NCBI GenBank assembly: GCA_002438075.1
Contig: DJSQ01000057.1
Coordinates: forward strand, 8,515-24,914
DNA: 16,400 nt
Direction: 5' to 3'
From: Clostridiales bacterium UBA6330
GTDB taxonomy: Bacteria; Bacillota; Clostridia; Oscillospirales; CAG-272
Position 1 is the stretch's first letter. Each line of letters starts with the position of its first letter. The notes below the pieces were generated by a model. The model saw nothing but the letters and a program-made list of their open reading frames with translations, did no database searches and had not been told where the DNA came from. Shown here piece after piece: positions 12,861 to 16,400 of this stretch. The translations under genes were made by a program, and so were the position numbers.

Positions 12861-14666
12861 CTACTCCGCCGCGAAATAGGCGGCGCTGTTTTCGTAGGTC
12901 ACGGCACTCGGCTCCTCGCCTGCTTTGTAGGTCACCACAATCACCGTGTCCGCCGCAAACCATGTGGTAATATCGTCCTTGCCGTAGTAGTAATCGTTTC
13001 CGTTCTTGTCCTTGATGCTCCTGTCGAAGAGGTCGCGCGAGCCGGAATCGCAATAGACGTACTTTGCCGCAATCTTTTTGTAAAGGTCCAGAGAGCCGCC
13101 CTCAAAGCCGTGGTGCGCGGTCTGCACCGCCTCGCTCTCCAGCGCACTGCCGTACATTCCGACAAGGCTCTGGTTGGAAAGCGGTCCGAGGTCGCCGAGG
13201 TACATGATTTTGTGCCCGTTCAGCTCCACCGTGAACACCAGACTGCTCTCGTTGTAGAAGGTGAACGCGTTCGGGTAGTAGAGGTCCAGCGACCAGTACA
13301 TTTCAATCCGCGCGTTTCGGATGGTAAAGACCTGCCCCGGGTGCGCGGTGACAACCTTTGCCTCGGGATACAGCGCCCGCACGCGGTCCTCCGTTGCCTT
13401 GCCGTTTCCGTAGTTCGCCTTTGCCGCCTCCGCGTTGGACGGGAAGTGGTAAATGAACTGCTCCACCGTCACGTCCTCGTGTTGGAAGGCAAGGAAGGTT
13501 CCCGTATGGTCCCCGTGCCCGTGGGTGAAAATCCACGCGGCAACGCGGATGTTGTTCGGGTCGGGTGCCTGTTTTTTCAGCGTTTCATAGAGCAATCGGT
13601 CATTCATTTCCCGCTGGTGCCCGCCGTCGATGATGATAAAGCTGCCGTCCTCCAAGCGGATGACGTGCGACAGCCCGTTGATCCACCGGTCCCAGCGGTC
13701 GGTTTCGGAATACCCAATCCACAGCCCGAGTTGGGTCACGGTCGTCTCGCAGACGTTCTTTTGGTAGGTGTTCTCCTCCGCCTTTGCGGGCAGTGCCGTT
13801 GTGGTCAGCCGCTCCGCCGTGACGGTAATCCGCTCCCGCACCGGAACATACATCAGATTCAGCACATAGTCCGCGTTCCGATAGGTGGCGAACCGATTCT
13901 CTCCGATTTGGTTGGTTGCGTATTCGGTGTAGCCGTTCTCCTCCACCGTTTTGCAAAATGCCGCGAGGTCCTCGGCGCTTTGGCGGTTGTAGGTCAGCCC
14001 TACGCATGTTTCCCCAACGCCCGTGAACATATAGCTGTCGGGCAGGCGATTGCCCAGCCGCGGGAGCGCGCGGAGCAGGTCGTTTTCAAACCCGACCTTG
14101 CTGTAATCCTCGGCAATGCGGACATCCCCGTCCTTCTGCCCGAAGATCAGCGACACCAGCGTTTGCGTTGCAATGTTGTAGTCCTTCTCCAGCGTGGCGT
14201 ACAGCACTACCTTTTTGCCCTCGACCGTCAGCGTCCATGCGCCGAATGCCAGCCGCCCCGTTACGCGCTCGGTCTCCTCGTATGCCGTTGCGCCGACCAG
14301 AATTTCCACGGCATCCGCATCGTGGGTCTCCCCCTCGGCTGTAGCCGTCACGGTCTGACCGCTCTTTTTTTCGAGCATCTTCGCAACGGTGCCCGCCGCC
14401 TCGCGCTCCGCGTCCGCCGCATTCCACGGAATCACCACGCGGACCGATTTGTTGCCCTCCACCAGCCGCAGTCCGTCCCCGTCCTGCGCGGGCGCTTCGG
14501 TTGCGGTGCTATCTCCGCCCGCTGTGCCGGAGGCGGCAGGCGTACCGCCGCCTGTCGTTCCGCTCGGCTTGCCGCCGCCCGTGTTGCAGGCGACCAGAGC
14601 CAACGCCACGAGGATTGCCAATATAGCAAGGGCAAGCCACCGTTTCTGTTGCAGAATTCGCTTCAT
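12861..14666 (-). CDS. Lipoprotein with metallo-beta-lactamase-fold (ComEC-like) domain
   Basis: The 601-residue protein starts with a lipoprotein signal (LVAC, Cys27) and a Gly/Thr/Pro-rich linker. A domain at about 66-190 (SVRVVIPWNAADAEREAA..., VEILVGAT, W.L.V.GKKVVLYA) resembles the small alpha/beta domain found before catalytic domains of some glycosidases; this is tentative. The C-terminal half is a metallo-beta-lactamase-fold hydrolase. Its metal-binding sites are THGHGDH (about 378-384), YLGDLG (Asp near 489) and TAHHG (about 516-519), followed by YCDSG. The HHG pattern matches the ComEC/Rec2-type subgroup, so the substrate could be a phosphodiester or another ester, and the protein acts outside the cell. 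It starts 16 bases after the solute-binding protein stop. Antibiotic resistance is not implied. Confidence 0.87.
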   Translation of the reverse strand: MKRILQQKRWLALAILAILVALALVACNTGGGKPSGTTGGGTPAASGTAGGDSTATEAPAQDGDGLRLVEGNKSVRVVIPWNAADAEREAAGTVAKMLEKKSGQTVTATAEGETHDADAVEILVGATAYEETERVTGRLAFGAWTLTVEGKKVVLYATLEKDYNIATQTLVSLIFGQKDGDVRIAEDYSKVGFENDLLRALPRLGNRLPDSYMFTGVGETCVGLTYNRQSAEDLAAFCKTVEENGYTEYATNQIGENRFATYRNADYVLNLMYVPVRERITVTAERLTTTALPAKAEENTYQKNVCETTVTQLGLWIGYSETDRWDRWINGLSHVIRLEDGSFIIIDGGHQREMNDRLLYETLKKQAPDPNNIRVAAWIFTHGHGDHTGTFLAFQHEDVTVEQFIYHFPSNAEAAKANYGNGKATEDRVRALYPEAKVVTAHPGQVFTIRNARIEMYWSLDLYYPNAFTFYNESSLVFTVELNGHKIMYLGDLGPLSNQSLVGMYGSALESEAVQTAHHGFEGGSLDLYKKIAAKYVYCDSGSRDLFDRSIKDKNGNDYYYGKDDITTWFAADTVIVVTYKAGEEPSAVTYENSAAYFAAE

Positions 14667-14682
14667 ATCCGCTTCCTCAATC

Positions 14683-16209
14683 TCAATTTGTCATGTAGGC
14701 ATTCTTGAACACCGACAGCGCCGCATTCAGCTTGGATTCGATGCTTGCATACGCGGTGGAAATTTCAACGCCGTCGCGGGTCGTGGCTCTCCAGAGCGTT
14801 TGCGAAATGCTCTCCAGCTGCTTGCTGTAGATGACCGCCGTGTCGAAGTACACCGAGTCAAAAATCATGTTCATGACCTTGACGTTCCGCGAGTCCGCCA
14901 GATTCCGCCCCGTCAGCATCTCCTTGACGTAAATCGGGCGCACCTTTGCATAGCTCTCCGCGCTCATCAGCTCCAGATAGGCGCTGACCAGCGTTGTGTT
15001 CGTGGTTGCGGTGTTCATAACCGCCATCAGGTTGTAGGCGTCCTGCGCCATCGCGCCGTAATCCCCCTGTTGGCTGTCGTACATCGGAATCGGCAGAATC
15101 GCGTATTTGTCCACCATGTTGCGCAGCTTTGCGGTCTGCGAAGCGCCCGAGGACAGCACGTCAATCTCAAACAGCGCGTTGCCGTTGACGAAGGTATCGT
15201 CATAGGTCTTGGTCAGAAGCACGTTGGAATAGAGGTTGCTTCCCTGATAGTAGAGGCTGTGGACCCTCGACGAGGCTTTGGCAAGCCGTTCGTTCCCCGA
15301 AATGTTCAGCACATAGTCGTTGTCGCGCTGCTCGAGCATATTCAGGCGGAATGCGCCGTAGAAAGCGTCCCACGCCTCGCTCGCGCTGATCGAATGCAGA
15401 CCATACTTGTCCTCACTCGTGGGCACGTAGCTCCGCAAAAGCTGTTCCATGTACTCCAGCGTCCAGCCCTTGTTGAGGACCGTATCGAAGATGTTATCCA
15501 CTCCGATGGAAGCGAGCGTGTTCAGGTTTGCAAAGGTGACCATGGTGCGGTCCCAGACCGAAAGGTTCAGGTCGCCGATGATATAATAGAGGTTGCCGTA
15601 CACCTCCGCCGCGCGGATGTAGTTCTGGTTCCAGTACCTGCGCGTGGTGTCAAGGTAGGGCATCTTTGCGGAGTCGTTGAGGTTGACAAACCAATTCCAG
15701 ACCTCCGCGCCCGCCATGCCGTCCGCCGCGCCGACCACGATGTCCGCACCGTACTGTCCCGCCTCGTACTGGGTGCGCACGAAGTTTTTCAGCTTCTCGC
15801 CCGCCGTTGCGGTCAGGTCGTTGGAGGTGGACATCTTCACCGAAATGCCGAGCCGCGCCTCGATGCGGTAGTTGCGGAAGTAGATTTCCTCGTCCACCTT
15901 GTCGCTCTGCTTCTCCAGCCCGAATTCCCGAATCCACAGCTCTCTCGGGCGGGTGACAATCTTGATTTCCTCGCCCTCAAAGCGCAGATCCGACGGCACG
16001 TTGTCCTTCAGAATCTCCTGTCCCCACTCGTCGGTCTCCACGGGCGCTTCGGTCGGCTCCTCGGTGCGGCTTCCGTCCGCCCCGTTCGTTCCGCCCGTTG
16101 TGCCCGTCTGTCCGCTCGGCTTCTTGCCGCTACAGGCAACCAGCCCGAGCAACAGAAGCAGGGCAAGCGCCAACGCTCCCACACGAAGTCCCATTTTTGT
16201 TGTTTTCAT
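14683..16209 (-). CDS. Extracellular solute-binding lipoprotein (ABC-type)
   Basis: This 508-residue lipoprotein has a signal with the lipobox LVAC (Cys26) and a Gly/Thr/Glu-rich linker to about residue 60. The body has the layout of large carbohydrate-type ABC solute-binding proteins: an N-terminal alpha/beta lobe (IKIVTRPRELW...), AGQYGADIVVGAADG, then W.L.YMEQLLR and a helical C-terminal lobe. It probably captures a sugar or oligosaccharide, but the ligand cannot be read from sequence. Start choice: the ATG at 16209 with AGGAGG 7-8 bases upstream is preferred over one at 16242. No permease or ATPase gene lies in the window. It heads an apparent operon with four other envelope or small genes. 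The family assignment rests on overall pattern, not a single decisive motif. Confidence 0.85.
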   Translation of the reverse strand: MKTTKMGLRVGALALALLLLLGLVACSGKKPSGQTGTTGGTNGADGSRTEEPTEAPVETDEWGQEILKDNVPSDLRFEGEEIKIVTRPRELWIREFGLEKQSDKVDEEIYFRNYRIEARLGISVKMSTSNDLTATAGEKLKNFVRTQYEAGQYGADIVVGAADGMAGAEVWNWFVNLNDSAKMPYLDTTRRYWNQNYIRAAEVYGNLYYIIGDLNLSVWDRTMVTFANLNTLASIGVDNIFDTVLNKGWTLEYMEQLLRSYVPTSEDKYGLHSISASEAWDAFYGAFRLNMLEQRDNDYVLNISGNERLAKASSRVHSLYYQGSNLYSNVLLTKTYDDTFVNGNALFEIDVLSSGASQTAKLRNMVDKYAILPIPMYDSQQGDYGAMAQDAYNLMAVMNTATTNTTLVSAYLELMSAESYAKVRPIYVKEMLTGRNLADSRNVKVMNMIFDSVYFDTAVIYSKQLESISQTLWRATTRDGVEISTAYASIESKLNAALSVFKNAYMTN

Positions 16210-16241
16210 CCGATTTCCCTCCTGTCGGAATAGTATCTGCA

Positions 16242-16267
16242 CCGCTTCCCCGATTCCTCGGGTGCGG
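16242..16267. promoter_or_regulatory. Leader hairpin upstream of the solute-binding protein gene
   Basis: The arms CCGC/GCGG and CCCGA/TCGGG pair around a TTCC loop with a small internal loop. It lies between the terminator at 16276-16325 and the ribosome binding site. No T-run follows, so it is not a terminator. It may stabilise the 5' end of the mRNA or may be fortuitous. Confidence 0.4.
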
Positions 16268-16275
16268 ATAACAGC

Positions 16276-16325
16276 AAAACAAAGGAGGACCGCCCCGCAA
16301 CCTTATGGTTGCAGAGCAGTCCTCC
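16276..16325 (-). terminator. Strong terminator hairpin upstream of the solute-binding protein gene
   Basis: Arms at 16284-16302 and 16307-16325 form an almost continuous 19-bp stem: GGAGGAC/GTCCTCC at the base, a middle part with G-T pairs, and GCAACC/GGTTGC at the top around ATAA. On the minus strand it is followed by TTTGTTTT. It should end transcription of a gene beyond the right edge, or act as an attenuator ahead of the solute-binding protein gene. Confidence 0.8.
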
Positions 16326-16381
16326 GATATTCCGTTTTATGCACTACGAAAAGCGCCCGCTTAACGAATGCCGACAGGGGC

Positions 16382-16400
16382 GTCTGTCTGTCTGTCTGTC
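16382..16400. repeat. GTCT tetranucleotide repeat at the window edge
   Basis: Four full GTCT units and a partial fifth run to the last base, so the true length is unknown. On the minus strand the run reads GACA. All three minus-strand frames are open through it and then stop at different points (near 16344, 16361 and inside the terminator), so a coding role cannot be judged. It could be a slippage-prone repeat or a contig-end artefact. Confidence 0.6.

Noticed and set aside
12861..14666. Beta-lactamase resistance gene
   Set aside because: Only the fold is shared. The HHG motif, lipid anchor and extra N-terminal domain point to the ComEC-like subgroup, not class B beta-lactamases.
14683..16209. 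Complete ABC sugar importer
   Set aside because: Only the binding protein is present; no membrane-spanning permease or Walker-motif ATPase is encoded in the window.
14389..16233. A 614-codon open frame on the plus strand, and similar long plus-strand frames over trpS, iscS, mnmA and the metallohydrolase gene
   Set aside because: They lie antisense to well-supported genes, have Arg/His/Val/Leu-rich compositions typical of the shadow of GC-rich coding DNA, and lack ribosome binding sites or recognisable motifs.

Overview
The window looks like chromosomal DNA from a fairly GC-rich member of the Clostridia, probably an uncultured gut-type lineage such as Oscillospirales or Christensenellales. 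This placement is an inference. It rests on the clostridial type of TrpS, an Rrf2/IscS/IscU/MnmA cluster, Gram-positive-style lipoproteins with LVAC lipoboxes, strong AGGAGG-like ribosome binding sites, and a beta-helix surface protein with a C-terminal domain that I recall from this group. All thirteen protein genes I can support lie on the minus strand, so transcription runs from high to low coordinates. I found no tRNA, rRNA, CRISPR, insertion sequence or phage gene.

In transcription order, the first block (16209 to 9710) encodes envelope proteins: a solute-binding lipoprotein, a metallo-beta-lactamase-fold lipoprotein, a secreted beta-helix protein with an internal duplication, a 50-residue peptide and an 88-residue lipoprotein. 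It is preceded by a strong terminator hairpin and a tetranucleotide repeat at the window edge, and it closes with a terminator at 9660-9684. No ABC permease or ATPase is present, so what the binding protein serves is unknown.

The second block (9491 to 4589) is a tight sulfur-trafficking operon: cysK, a pyridoxal/pyridoxamine kinase, iscS, iscU, mnmA and an Rrf2/IscR-type regulator. The logic is coherent. Cysteine is made by CysK and its sulfur is removed by IscS. Both enzymes need pyridoxal phosphate, which the kinase helps supply. The sulfur then goes to IscU for Fe-S clusters or to MnmA for tRNA 2-thiolation. A consensus-like promoter upstream of cysK carries two 19-bp palindromes of the same design, one over the -35 box and one just after the expected transcription start. 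The regulator at the end of the operon is the obvious candidate to bind them. A strong terminator at 4541-4582 ends the block.

The third block is a single sugar phosphate isomerase/epimerase-like TIM-barrel gene (4426 to 3662) with its own promoter. It is followed by about 290 bases without a gene that contain a chain of hairpins, a terminator and a promoter. The fourth block (3371 to 109) pairs a large uncharacterised exported, membrane-anchored protein with trpS. Near-identical structured repeats lie just downstream of both the isomerase gene and trpS. Their stems differ in sequence but remain paired, which suggests a dispersed, structure-conserved element.

The items most worth a second look are the paired operators of the sulfur operon, the cysteine-rich IscU tail, the covarying 3' repeat, the 50-residue peptide that shares a GWTD ending with the adjacent lipoprotein, and the uncharacterised 730-residue protein next to trpS.
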